In this document: positions 21,812 through 32,525 of the stretch, one piece after another
Numbering within the stretch: position 1 is the stretch's first letter
How the letters are laid out: each line of letters begins with the position of its first letter
DNA from: Pseudeuparius sepicola
Taxonomy: Eukaryota; Arthropoda; Insecta; Coleoptera; Anthribidae
Assembly (NCBI GenBank): GCA_963920635.1
Contig: OY987303.1
Span: 16,656,175 to 16,720,174 of the forward strand
DNA length: 64,000 bases
Reading direction: 5' to 3'
Position numbers and translations under genes: made by a program
Notes under the pieces: generated by a model
What the model saw: the letters and a program-made list of their open reading frames with translations, nothing else
Database searches by the model: none
What the model was told of the DNA's origin: nothing

Positions 21812-22809
21812 TGTATATGTTACGGTTAAAGTGTTTACTTGGCTAGTTTATAGACTAGCTGGATAGTAGATATACAAACTATCCAAATGCCTGGTTATTT
21901 TGATGGAAAATAATCTTTTTACTAAAATAGCCACGAATATTGGTTGGTTTGTATACTATCCAGCTAGTTTACAAACTATATAAGATTTGTCGCCAAAGTA
22001 CAAACCACAAGAAAATTACACAAATTAACCGGGGTTTTTGGCTAGTTTTCAAACTATCCACAGTAGTTGGATAAACTGTGAACTTAATATTACTAGTAAT
22101 ACATAATAACCAACTCGTTGGTTAGTATGTAAACTAACCAATTCCCTTTGGTTAATTTGTTACAAAAGGGAGGTTATGTTTATGGCAAGTGACTGCTGTT
22201 ATTGTTTACTGGGTCTTGAGTCCCGAGATACGTGTAATAGCAAGTGGCACAACAGTGCAACTTGCTCCAATAAATAATAATATTTTTTTGTTTGGTGGTT
22301 TCAATGTTTTGAGTTTTATTATCAATATTTTGTCACACAAAATAAATAGTATTTTTTATGTTTTTTTTTTTATTTAGTTTTAAGTAGTAATTACAATGTA
22401 ATGTTGTAATTAAATAAACTTTATTTTTTACAAAGAATTATTTTACTATCGAAAACTAAATTAACCAAAGGGAATTGGTTAATTTAGGTTAGTTTACATA
22501 CTAACCAACGAGTTGGTTATTATGTATTACTAGCAATGTTAGTTCACACTTTATCCAACTACTCTGTATAGTTTCTAAACTAGCCAAAAACCCCGGTTAA
22601 TTTGTGTAATTTTCTTGTGGTTTGTACTTTAGCGACAAATCTTATATAGTTTGTAAACTAGCAGGATAGAATACAAACCAGCCAATATTCCTGGCTATTT
22701 TAGTGAAAAGAAGATTTTCCATCAAAATAACCAGACATTTGGATAGTTTGTATACTATCCGGCTAGTCTATAAACTAGCCAAGTAAAGACTTTAACCGTA
22801 ACATATACA
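21812..22809. mobile_element. Long-TIR element (~350-bp arms, 998 bp)
   Basis: Arms 21,812-22,158 and 22,458-22,809 are inverted copies beginning TGTATATGTTACGGTTAAAG. The arms are built from repeated short palindromes (CTAGTTTATAGACTAGC, TAGTTTGTAAACTAGC, GGTTAGTATGTAAACTAACC). The right arm has a small extra duplication (TAAATTAACC). The roughly 300-bp unique centre ends in AATAAATAATAATA and could be a captured 3' end of a transcript. No transposase present. Confidence 0.85.
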
Positions 22810-23880
22810 AATAAATATAAATTAATGTTATGTTTGTAACAGAGAGGGACTAATTCAAGAAAAAAAGAAAACTATGAAAAATATAAAAGCAACAGAAAAT
22901 CCTAACCTTGGTGCCTTGAACACAGTTTGTCAGATATCGATTCAACTCAAATTGCAATTCTTTGCATTTGTCAAGATTTTTCCGCTATTAGATAAATGGG
23001 TTCTAAATAAAGAACCTTAGTGCGATTGATAACTGAATATTCCCAGACCAGAAAAACTCCTGCGTTTGGGATGGTTCTTAAGGTAACTTTATCTTGCCCG
23101 AGGTATAGAGTGACTGAAGAGTCGCTGAAGAAATATATTTTTATTGCTCTAGATAAATCCATGAAAGGACATGCATGCCATGGCAAATAGATTCCAGACA
23201 TCTGCATGAATGAATGAAAATGGTCTCTAGTTTGACCTGCCATTGAGGAGGAAAAAATGTAGAATTTCTTCTGAACAGATTCCATGCTTCGAATTGTACT
23301 GTAGCTTGTTTTGCTCCCACGATAACAACAACAATTCGTAGTCACAAAGGAACGTCTGCATTTCCCCATCTTTTGAATATTTTTGCCTTAAATCTTGTCC
23401 TCTACGAACACTCTCCATCTTGCCCTGAGTAAACTGCGCAAGATTAAGACTTTATCTTTCCCCTCGCAATTTTATTTACACCAGCGTATAAGGCTAAACG
23501 TCCTCCGAAGGAACAAAACTGCGGCTCCGCCATCAGCGTATGCAAATTCTTAGACAATTTAATTTCTCGATTAAATCCTTCCGGAGTCAAGTCGAGTTGA
23601 TTTGTAAACATTAGTAGACTCCCGGCGCAAATACTAAATACAACGCCCCCCGTATTTTGTCCTGGAGAGAACAATATATTAATTTGGCAGTTTATCGCTC
23701 GAGCCGCTTTCCTTTGTTGCTAATTTAAATACAACTCTCTCTGCCAGACTAATTCGCCAAATCTTAGATGGAAATTGCCGCGATATAACAAGATCTTAGG
23801 CTTGGAAAAGGCGGTAGGCGGTCTTGGTATTCAAACCTCCACTTGCCTTAACGAGGCACTTTAACCCAGTAACCTCTCGG
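22810..23880. other. Unassigned region; 132-codon minus frame
   Basis: The longest frame, minus 22,971-23,369, begins at ATG but shows no domain, signal peptide or codon pattern I can support. An overlapping minus frame (23,227-23,418) and another at 23,444-23,674 argue for chance openness in a GC-richer stretch. Not called as a gene. Confidence 0.3.
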
Positions 23881-23966
23881 TACTTTTCATTTTATTTTTT
23901 TATTTTCTAATAACAATTCATATTCCAATCAAGTTTCGCACACAATATGTATGGACAGAACCTCAA

Positions 23967-24138
23967 AATATAAATATATAAATATATAAATATATAAATA
24001 TATAAATATATACATATATAAATATATAAATATATAAATATATAAATATATAAATATATAAATATATAAATATATAAATATATAAATATATAAATATATA
24101 AATATATAAATATATAAATATATAAATATATAAATATA
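23967..24138. repeat. (AAATATAT)n microsatellite, ~21 units
   Basis: Nearly perfect 8-bp repeats over about 170 bp with one C substitution (ATACATAT near 24,012). Three overlapping minus-strand frames rich in Tyr, Ile and Phe come entirely from this array and are not genes. Confidence 0.97.
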
Positions 24139-24757
24139 ATAGACAAAGTAATGGATATCCAATACATTTCGTGACTTCATCCTGGACCAACACTAATATA
24201 GTGTTGGTCCAGCTTCATCTGATTTACCAAACATGGATGACTACGGAAATCGACGAATCGTAATCCCCAATGGATCCTTAAACGTGGACGAAATAACGTT
24301 ATAGAAAACCCAGCACGATGGGCAGATTCAAGCATTCTGTTTGCACAACCTATTAAAAGTAGCGAAGCTAGATCTATGCCCACCAGACTACCACAAATCA
24401 GAACTGTTCTAAGAATGAGAACATTACCTACATCATTTGCTGCTCCACGACATATAGATTCTATGAGAATTCCCTGAACAACAGTACATGCTCGCCAGAG
24501 CAATACCATCGCAGGGCAGAACGTTCTCAAGACTAATGCAAGAGAGAATATTAACACCACCAGAAGAACCAGCTAGAATGTGTCCTACAGGTCCAGTATT
24601 TCCTAATCAAAGAGGTCCGCTGAACCCACTGGAAGAAACGATTGGTGAAAGTGACAGTATAGATTCTGCAGATGAGGATCTGGAAAGGCAAGAAAAAATC
24701 GAGAGAGAGAACTTCAACGAAGATTTTGACAGTTACATGGTGCAAGTAGGAAGATGA
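24138..24757 (+). pseudogene. Broken unrecognised gene fragment
   Basis: Coding-like sequence begins right after the microsatellite and runs to a stop at 24,755-24,757. It is interrupted by the 31-bp hairpin with 7-bp repeats (24,175-24,219) and by two frameshifts (about 24,290 and about 24,460). Fragments read SSDLPNMDDYGNRRIVIPNG, then NPARWADSSILFAQPIKSSE, then EFPEQQYMLARAIPSQGRTF, ending in an acidic tail (ESDSIDSADEDLERQEKIER). Frame continuity is restored when the hairpin plus one repeat is ignored. Downstream AATAAAATAAAAC (about 24,936) could be a polyadenylation signal. The family is not recognised; it could be the last exon or a retrocopy of a host gene, or a decayed transposon gene. 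Confidence 0.45.
24175..24219. mobile_element. Micro-hairpin insert, 31 bp, 7-bp duplication
   Basis: The insert 24,182-24,212 has a perfect 12-bp stem (CTGGACCAACAC/GTGTTGGTCCAG) and loop TAATATA. It is flanked by CTTCATC at 24,175-24,181 and 24,213-24,219. It splits the reading frame of the gene fragment 24,138-24,757, which continues on removal of 38 bp (hairpin plus one repeat). Confidence 0.7.
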
Positions 24758-25162
24758 TAATATATGATATAGCGTCGAGAGAGATGGTGAAAGCGAAATC
24801 TGCTGCAAAGAGTTGGGTCAAGAAAGTGAAATATTTAGAATGTACTGGTGGGAGCGGTATTGACTGAAGAGAATATGGTGTATGTTTCAAATGTCATTGA
24901 TAAGAACAAATTAAGGAAATGAGTTATTTGTAAAAATAAAATAAAACTAAAAGATAAAGAAGCTGTATGAACCAGGCATAATATGTGCTTCAATTTAAAT
25001 TATTTGTAGGAAATAATAAGCAGTGATAAGTAAAAAAATACTTTATTTCTAATCCAAAATATATGAATAATTCCTTACAAATAGATATAAAAATATCATC
25101 ATTTTCTTTCTTAAAGCTATAAATATTCATTCTCACAGCTAAAAATGTTTGGCTATAAAAAA
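24758..25162. other. Possible 3' untranslated region of the broken gene
   Basis: AT-rich sequence following the stop at 24,757, with AATAAAATAAAAC near 24,936 and a further A-rich stretch. No frame, no repeat pair. Confidence 0.3.
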
Positions 25163-25163
25163 G

Positions 25164-25208
<45 letters not shown>
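25163..25208. repeat. (TA)n microsatellite
   Basis: About 22 uninterrupted TA units. Confidence 0.97.
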
Positions 25209-25212
<4 letters not shown>

Positions 25213-25941
25213 CGTACGAATTCGTAAAAAAAGTGTACCTAACCACAAACAAAAGAAATGCTTTATGTTAGGAGGTTAATTTATACTTATACTGCTTATA
25301 CTACTACAAATTCGTAGGATATTTTAATACGACCAAACTATTACGTACAAATGTTCATGCAGTAACTGTTGCCTTATAGAACTGTCCTTGTGAGACAAAA
25401 ACAAACTTCAAACGTTGCGACACAGCGATTTAATTAGATAGGCCTGTTCTCACAAACACAAGCAGGTCCCAACTAAGTTAGAGCCAATCAGCAGGCATTG
25501 AAACAATCAGAACAGTCAGATAATTTAAAATCCGTCAATCAGATTCGCGACTGGTGTCTGATTTCGGTGAGAACAAACTCATATCGATACAGTCGATGAG
25601 TACAGGTTACATCCCTAAGTGTTAAAATTAACGAATTTGTTGTAGTGTGAATTTACCAAATGAGGTTTGGTTAAGATATTTGGAATCCACCGATTTTCGT
25701 GTCAATTTTTCACCAAATTTCTTTCACCACTTACAGGAAGAGAATTTACACCGATTTGTTTTTACTGTGTGTGTTCGTCAATAAAAATCGAAAAGGGTTT
25801 AGCATACTAAGAATTATATTATAAAAAAATAAAAAATGGAGGAGTTTAAAACCTGGGGCAAATCAACTTTATCATCCGAGTAAATCCGCGCTCGTGATTG
25901 GAAGATCAAATAAGAAAAAATAATACTAGGTAGGTATCTAA
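25209..25941. other. Unassigned AT-rich region
   Basis: No long frame or repeat pair. The (TA)n tract is followed by ATCGTACGAATTCG, and the rest shows no feature I can support. Confidence 0.35.
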
Positions 25942-26067
25942 TGTCTCATCCGTATTGGCAAACTTGATTCTACAAATGACAAGCGTTGTGTTATTGTACT
26001 CACACCAAAAGGTGCGGCAGTTTACGAAAAAATTATTCGCAAAAATTTGTTGCTTTTGGTCACTTAA
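25942..26067 (+). pseudogene. MarR-like winged-helix peptide (doubtful)
   Basis: An open frame of 41 codons between two stops reads LDSTNDKRCVIVLTPKGAAV and then YEKIIRKN. This resembles the wing of bacterial MarR-family repressors (D-K/R-R, V-x-L-T-x-x-G, then a helix starting near E). No recognition helix or N-terminus is found upstream and the sequence ends in TAA. It could be a chance match, or a relic of bacterial DNA transferred to the genome. The longer frame 25,955-26,449 in another phase is not supported. Confidence 0.2.
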
Positions 26068-26129
26068 ATACGTGGTTACAATTTTGGAGAAAAACCCGAC
26101 AGACTCTGTATTTCTTCGGCACTATACCT

Positions 26130-26410
26130 ACTGCTACAGCAGCCCCGCTGGCGTTGTATTAAGACGGAGGCGCCACGAGCGCGACGTGTGTCAGATTAAA
26201 AGCCCCCGCCGGAATACAGATGAGCGCGCGTGTCGCGAGGCGCGAACTTATTTCGGGACAACGCCGCTCGCAAACAAATCACCCCGCCGGGCCTGCGACA
26301 AAGGGCTGGGCCCGGTCCGCACCCGGAATGCCGAATTTCGGGCGGCGGCGGGCTACGGAGAGCGTGGGGACGTGTCGGGGCGGGAGGTCTCGTCTCGAAT
26401 GCAATTTTTT
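26130..26410. other. CpG-rich island
   Basis: Dense CG (GAGCGCGCGTGTCGCGAGGC, CGGGCGGCGGCGGGC) with four overlapping frames on both strands, typical of GC composition rather than coding. Candidate promoter or regulatory island, of the same character as 4075-4330, 10,106-10,460 and 38,320-38,640. Confidence 0.4.
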
Positions 26411-27029
26411 TTGTTTTGTTTCGAAAAAGGAATTGGCCCAGAAGTGTAATTTTGTCTTAATCGTTTGTTTCGTAAGTTTCTGGTAATAAGACCTCAAGTA
26501 TACATCGGGAAATGACCTTACTTTAGTTTTTGATCAAAATTAGTCGATTTCAAAAAAATTAACAAAGTACAATTAATGTGCGCATTTTGGGCGCTAAACG
26601 GCTCCAATAAATTGTTTCTTGAAATACCAAATGCCAACTACCAAACACCAAATACCGATATTATATATTAAGTATATATATAGTATATATAGGTATTTTT
26701 ACTAACTTTGCAATGCTCTTTTGCTTCTTTTGTATGCTGATGTTTCATAAACTTTGTAAATAAACGTAAGACTAAATTTATGTAAATAAAAATCATGGGT
26801 CTATTCAGCAGATATATTCTTGAAACTACATTATTATCCATTTTCGTTCTGTATTTAGAACTTCATCAGGGCTAGAGAGAGTAAGACAAATTTTTATTAC
26901 TTTTTTTTAAATTGCTGTAAGATCCCCTATTTATTTAATTTCTTATATGTTTTTTATTTAAAATAAGCTAAGTTGCGTTACCGTTATGAACTTTTTCATT
27001 CATTTTTGTATTAGAAAAATTTAACTTAT
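26411..27029. other. Unassigned AT-rich region
   Basis: Contains an ATATATTAAGTATATATA patch at about 26,660-26,690, and TTAGAACTTCATCAGG near 26,860, a motif reminiscent of dispersed repeat tails. No gene. Confidence 0.3.
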
Positions 27030-27330
27030 TTTCAATAAAAAAATCGTTAGGCCCCTAAAAAGTGCCACAAGAAAGTCTTCTTTTTTTTCTATCTGTGATA
27101 ACAACTTCAGAAAAAAATAAAATCGAAAACGCAAAATTTTACTTTTTCAAAATAACTCAAAAACGAAAAAAATATTAGAAAACTGTTTGTGCCATTTTAT
27201 TGGCCTCAAAATTGCACAACTTTTTCCCCATTTACCCGTTGCTCTCTCACCGTTTGCAATATCCCCATGCTGTTCATTCTTATCCGGGACATAGTTAGGG
27301 GTTATAATAATAAGTGTTTATAATAAGTGT
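27030..27330 (+). repeat. Dispersed repeat (family G, copy 1)
   Basis: Shares CTATCTGTGATAACAACTTC, TCAAAATAACTCAAAAACGA and CTGTTTGTGCCATTTTA with 43,590-43,790 (same strand), and its second half (TTGCACAACTTTTTCC, CTCTCACCGTTTGCAA) with 43,190-43,330 in reverse complement. The family is itself arranged as an inverted repeat at 43.2-43.8 kb. Confidence 0.7.
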
Positions 27331-27489
27331 TTATTTCCAACGGGATAAACCCAGTTACAGGAAACATTAACATAACAATAATAACAGTACAAATGTGCAA
27401 CTATACCTAACTATTCTGTAAATACAACATTATTTAAAATGTAAGCTAATGAATCAAAATTAATATCACAAACATTACTACACAAAGAA

Positions 27490-28040
27490 TCAATATTCAG
27501 TTATATTCTGCAGGGTGTCAAATTTGAGCAAAGTAGGAATTTTATAGGAATCTGGCAAGTCAAGTGTGCAATGGAATCCCCTTAAAACAGTGGAATGGTC
27601 AACAGGACCACTCAAAGTGGTGGTGTGTACCAAACGGCGTCTTTCTCTGTGGCATCTCAAAATAATCAATTTGGGGCCAAAAATCGAGTACTTATATCAA
27701 AACCGTCCCAGACACTATAAACGAACTAGGTCTAAAAATACAGAAGCCTGAGGGTCAGTAAGTCCATATGAGTTAAGGTGGCTGGTGTGCCATAACAGGA
27801 AACGCACAGAAAATGTATCATCTTCATCTTAGACAGTGACTTTATTGATAAAGGTCCAACAATTTAAATTGTTTTTATTTGTTGGTTGGCATTTTGTAAA
27901 GAAATATATTACTTTTGTGTTTATTAATATTTTTTCAATGATTTCGGAACTTTCCTGACCATATTATAAAGTTTAATAAAAATTCATTTCGAGATGGCCC
28001 AGAGAAAAAGAAAAAAGAAAAAATTTACTGGGTGTGCATC
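27490..28040 (+). mobile_element. Truncated foldback of family F (copy 2)
   Basis: Collinear with the inner part of 41,400-41,900: TTCTGCAGGGTGTCAAATTT, GAATCTGGCAAGTCAAGTGT, ACAGTGGAATGGTCAACAGG, CTTTATTGATAAAGGTCCAA. Both outer ends are missing. The 61-codon frame 27,566-27,751 lies inside and is not a gene. Confidence 0.7.
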
Positions 28041-28065
28041 CATTTCAAATGGGTCATTCTGTATA

Positions 28066-28140
28066 TTTTGTCCCACTTTTACTATACACCCTGTATAATC
28101 CGAAAACATACCTTTCTAAAGCCCGAACTTACCTTGCAAC
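28066..28140 (-). repeat. Inverse copy of the 296-372 repeat
   Basis: Reverse complement of 296-372 with modest divergence. It begins right after the truncated family F copy. Confidence 0.6.
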
Positions 28141-28541
28141 GTTTATATTGTAACGGAATTTTTTGGTAAAACCCCGTTACTACGTTTTGAAATAATATTA
28201 TCGACCTTCAACACATAATTTGAGTATTTTGGTTTGAAAAAGCAAGTTCGAATTTGATTCACTCGAATATCAGTTCTCTAAACTGTTTTGTGATATCGAT
28301 TTTTGGTGTGACGTAGTGCGTACGAAACCATCTGTTGAAATTCAAGTTACGTGAACCTTAGAGTGCACTGTAACATATGTGGTAGGTCGTTCGGCTTGGT
28401 TCGCCTAGATCTAGGTTAGCGCTTAGATTCTTGTGGTCTGTTCGGATACCCTGGGTTTGTTCCACTAACCAGTGTCCATCCGTGTACGCAGAATTTTAAA
28501 TTCAAAGATCGTAACCTTAACGAATATATTCTGTGAGACGC

Positions 28542-28901
28542 TATAAAAGCGAAGTGTCGACTGCCCAGCTCTCTCTCTACTTTTCCGATCTCCAAGGGGC
28601 AAGTGTCTGCCAGATATAAAAATAACCTCAGGTGGTTTTTCAAGATTCTTTATCTAACTTTATCGCCTGCCTGATGCTATTTTTCGATTCTATTATGTGC
28701 ATTTGTAGTGTAGATTAATTTGCTGTACCCGATTAACGCTGTATTTTTCGTTTTCATGTGAACGGCCGTCCCGCATTTTGGAATTTTCGAGGTTATAGCT
28801 GCCGATCCTTGGATAGGTCGAGATTGCAGCGTGGCGTGGGAATTTGACATTTCCACTTTCTTGGAACGAGGCACAGGACAGGAGTGGAGCACACGTTGCA
28901 G
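28542..28901 (+). promoter_or_regulatory. TATA box and possible first exon
   Basis: TATAAAAG at 28,542-28,549 is followed about 30 bp later by a pyrimidine-rich CCCAGCTCTCTCTCTAC, a reasonable Pol II start region, and by a consensus 5' splice site TTGCAG|GTGAGTTT at 28,901/28,902. No protein start is supported in between. It may be a host gene's untranslated first exon, a long non-coding RNA, or the promoter of a decayed LTR-type element: TGTAACGG at 28,149 and AATAATAAACAACCC at about 30,190 would suit an LTR, but no second copy was found. Confidence 0.3.
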
Positions 28902-30529
28902 GTGAGTTTTTGAAATTATCTTGATATTTTTTTGGTTAAATCCATATTTAAAACTCACCTGTAGCTCACTCCGTTGCACGTGTATTTCTTGGCTAGAGTT
29001 AATCTCTACGCTTTCATAGCACCTTTACCCCAAGAAATAGACGTAGCTGTCTTTGTCCTGCCCTGTGTGGTTCAAGTTGTGCCTTTTGCGGTTTTCATTT
29101 GAGTTTGTCTTGTAGCAGTGCGGCGGTACCATTCACAGTCGATGCACATAGTATAGGCCGATACCTGATGGAGGGCCTCTGTTTTTGTACTTTCTTTATT
29201 GTTCGGAGATCATTTTGGTCAAGATTAATATTATACATTTTTTTATTAAGTTCACCGAGAGCAGCATGTTTTCATAATTGATTTTTGGCCATAATTATCG
29301 TTACAATTTAATGCAAATTTAAGTAGTTCTTTTAAGAACCGTGACCTCATATTTTTGATTTCGAACGTCACACTTATCGTTCATTAATTTTGTCTTTGGC
29401 TTGCAGTTAGTCACGTCAAGTTTGTGTTTTCAAATTGTCATTTAATATAACGAGGGAAAATATTCATGAATATTGTTGAGGGTTATTATTATATATAGGA
29501 TTTAACTTGTATTTTTGTTTTTATATAATTTTCATAAATCTTAAGTCATAATTGTGTTTAATTAAATTTCTTTTGTAATAAGCAATATACTAAATACTGA
29601 CCAGGCCTTAGCACTGCCTAAGTCACGTGAATTTATTTCATGCACATCGTCACGAGCCAACACCAGTCGACTGACACGGTGAACACGTTCCTACGATCTG
29701 TAGACCACTGGCTGATTACTGGGACAGCTGACCTGGCCAGGACCCTGAGACTTCGAGCTGCCGACATCAACGCCACTATCACAGCTGTCAGACAGTTACG
29801 CTTGGTTGCAGTCATAGTTGCAACGTGGAGTTTCATCGGGAACTTCTAAAGAACGTTGTCGAAACTAGAACGGAAGGTTGGTCGAGGGCTATTAGCACTA
29901 CCAAGGCTTCGAATATACATGTAAGGTGTTTCCCTGTTGAAGTGTTCCAAAAGTAAGATCAGACGTGCAGAACTTTGTCAATTTTGAGTTTATCGAACTT
30001 TCACGTAGTCTCAGTATTTAGCTGCTTTGGACTTTCAATTCTCTCATAACGAACTTGTCTCAACTCTAATTTTGTAATCATTTAACTTAACAACTTCTCA
30101 AGGTTATAACAGCCTATTTAATGTCAGTTTTATATTGTTAACAAATTTCAACTACTCATTTTCTTGTAAACCATTTTCACATTTCGCTGAATAATAAACA
30201 ACCCTTGTAATTGTGCCAGATATAAACGGTTTCGAGCCGGGCCGAAACTGACGTTATAATATAAAACTTTTTCTTCTATCTGCAAAAATTAGAGAAATAA
30301 TAGGGAGTCGGAGTGTACACCTTTTCATCCATATGCATAATATGCATATAAGTATTTACAATTTAGGTTCTAAAATACTTTAGTCTAACTACAATATTGT
30401 TTACAAATCGCGAAGAAGAATTCGCTTTCCAGTTCTCGCAGGAAACGTTCCTACATCCTATTCCAGCCATTTCATCTAGTTGTAATTGCGAATTCCAACG
30501 TATTTTCCAATATATTTTTTGCAGTTTAT
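28902..30529. other. Unassigned transcribed-looking region
   Basis: No intact gene. Frames 29,633-29,849 on both strands mirror each other and match nothing. Possible polyadenylation signal AATAATAAAC at about 30,190. TGCCAGATATAAA occurs at both 28,608 and 30,217. Otherwise unremarkable. Confidence 0.3.
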
Positions 30530-30900
30530 TTCGCGCTGATCATAGATCTGCCAGGTGCAAACAACCGTTGCATATAAATAAAACGCCGACCTTTAATTCG
30601 TCGAATTAGTCGGACTCTCCGTAGCGCAGACAAACGCCGATAATTGATACCTTTTTGCCAGGAATTTGTAAAACGTCCCGGCCCATTGGCGTTCTTTAAT
30701 TCCGCAACGCGAATATATAGCGCGCGCCAGTGAAATATGGGCGAGTTGCGCCAGACAAATGACACTGTTTTCCGACGGGAATCCGGCGCTGACTTTCAGC
30801 GGCTTTGTGCCGATAGCCAGGTATTTGCGGTGCGAACGGGAGATCAAAAAAGCGACTACAAAGTAGTTGTTTGTCGCCTGGATAACTCCGAGCCACGTGA
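30530..30900. other. GC-richer island, candidate regulatory DNA
   Basis: Unique sequence, free of transposon ends, with short motifs such as CTTTAATTCGTCGAATTAGT and GAATATATAGCGCGCGCC. Three overlapping minus frames here (30,526-30,896) have no recognised domain. Candidate enhancer on composition grounds only. Confidence 0.3.
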
Positions 30901-30999
30901 AGGATAATTTTTGCGGTTAAATCTGTATAAACGCGCGTAGAAGCTCGGAAATCGGCAACAATATGAATCGCTATTTTAGGATGTTGTTTATAATTTGGC

Positions 31000-31300
31000 C
31001 TCGGCGAGATTTAACGATCAATAGTCAGACAACAACCATTTCAGCGTTGACTGACGTATATTAATAAGACTTCTCACGGCTATAGTTTCATGTCCTGGAA
31101 AGTAGATGACGCCTATGGTCCACAATGTATTTTGCATTGTATTTTGTCTCCGGGAAGCGCATGGTGAGCCAGAGAACTGTCAAACTGTTACCTGTAACTG
31201 TAACAACAGAATCTTTTAGTATGAGCAGTTTGGTCGGTTTGAACAATACACTGTGTCCCCGGATAGGTGACACGACTGTTGTAGAAGACACAAAATTTTC
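31000..31300. repeat. Diverged third copy of the 31.5-32.5 kb arm sequence
   Basis: GGCCTCGGCGAGATTTAACGATCAATAGTCAG parallels GGCCTTGGCGAGATGTAAACATCAACCGTCAG at 31,601 onward, and CTTTTAGTATGAGCAGTTTGGTCGGTTTGAA parallels CTTCAGTATACATATTTTAGTAGGTTTGAA at 31,741 onward. The minus frame 31,088-31,291 contains FKPTKLLILKD, alignable with frames in the other two copies, but the substitution pattern argues against coding. Confidence 0.6.
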
Positions 31301-31346
31301 AAGTTGAAATTTGAGCTTGAAACTTTTTGAAAAAATAGTTATTTAT

Positions 31347-32525
31347 GTACCAAGGCACTGAAGTTCAACTTTTTATGACTCATGTGGAATTTAGTTGCTG
31401 AGGCCTCTGGCCGAGGCGAATAAACCACATGAGTAATAAAAAGAACTTCAGTGCCGAGGTACATATTATATATATTTTTTTGAAATCTGAAAAAAATATT
31501 TTTCTTGAAATCGGCAGTAAAGTGTCCCAAAATCGTCATTAAAAGCACAGAAATCGTACAATAATGGGATACATTATTGTACGATTTTTTCAATAAGTAG
31601 GCCTTGGCGAGATGTAAACATCAACCGTCAGACGCGGAGAAATCGCCCGTCAAAAGTGACCAAATATTCAAAACCCGGCCGATAAAGGCCCATTTAACTT
31701 TTCGTACACATTGCGAAATTGTTTCCTATAGAAGCGCAATCCTTCAGTATACATATTTTAGTAGGTTTGAATGTCAATAGCTTTTTTGTGGAGGCTGCAC
31801 AAGAAGCAGCAGTTTGGGTTTTCTGTACGAAGGTGCCGTGTCTTGTCTTACTTGACTTAGGTAGAGCGATAGTCAAAGTCAAGCAACGGCGCGCGTAGTC
31901 GGTTCATGGACGGGTGATCCTTTATTATTATTTTCTTGCCTAATAAAACTTTTTTTTTCCGATTTAAAAAAAAATAATATGTACCTCGGCACTGAAGTTC
32001 TTTTTATGACTCATGTGGTTTATTTGCCTCGGCCAGAGGCCTCGGCAACTAAATTCCACATGAATCATAAAAAGATGAACTTCAGTGCCTTGGTACATAA
32101 ATAACTATTATTAACCAACTGCGCGCGGCGTTGCTTGACTTTGACGATCGCTCTACCTAGGTCAAGTATGACAAGACACGGCGCCTTCGAACAGAAAAAC
32201 CAAACTTCTGCTTGTTGTGCAGCCTCCATAACAAATCTATTGATATTCAAACCTGCTAAAATATATATACTGAAGGATTGCGTTGCTATAGGTAACAATT
32301 TCGCAATGTGTACGAAAAGTTAAATGGGCGTTTATTGGCCGAGTTTTGAATATTTGGTCACTTTTGATGGGCGATGGCTCCGCGTCTGACGTTTGATGTT
32401 TACATCTCTCCAAGGCCTACTTATTGAAAAAATCGAACAATAATGGTATACTTCAGAGCCGATTTCTGAGCTTTTATAACGATTTCGGGACACTTCACTG
32501 CCGATTTCAAGAAAAAATAATTTTT
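31347..32525. mobile_element. Composite palindrome: two hairpin units plus inverted arms
   Basis: Unit H (31,347-31,462), itself a hairpin bounded by GTACC(A/T)AGGCACTGAAGTTC-type ends with GCCGAGGCCTCTGGCCGAGGC at the centre, recurs inverted at 31,981-32,096. Arm A (about 31,489-31,904) is inverted as A' (about 32,110-32,525). H lies outside A on the left but inside the A-A' pair on the right, so the copies moved separately. A diverged H occurs at about 50,690-50,770. Frames at 31,694-31,882 and 32,135-32,323 are homologous only through the palindrome. Confidence 0.85.

Noticed and set aside
22971..23369. 132-codon minus-strand ATG frame
   Set aside because: No recognisable domain, overlapping alternative frames on the same strand, and no supporting start, splice or polyadenylation context. 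Length alone is not enough in a 64-kb window.
23907..24193. Three overlapping minus-strand frames rich in Ile, Tyr and Phe
   Set aside because: They are translations of the (AAATATAT)n microsatellite.
25955..26449. 164-codon plus-strand frame, the longest in the window
   Set aside because: It starts without ATG, its first part is out of phase with the MarR-like peptide, and its second half runs through a CpG island where stops are rare in every frame.
31694..32323. Two frames with near-identical peptides (FKPTKICILKDC / FKPAKIYILKDC) on opposite strands, and a third similar frame at 31,088-31,291
   Set aside because: The copies are inverted repeats of one non-coding arm. Between the two clear copies most differences change the amino acid and very few are silent, and the plus-strand frame has no ATG start. 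This is neutral divergence, not protein constraint.
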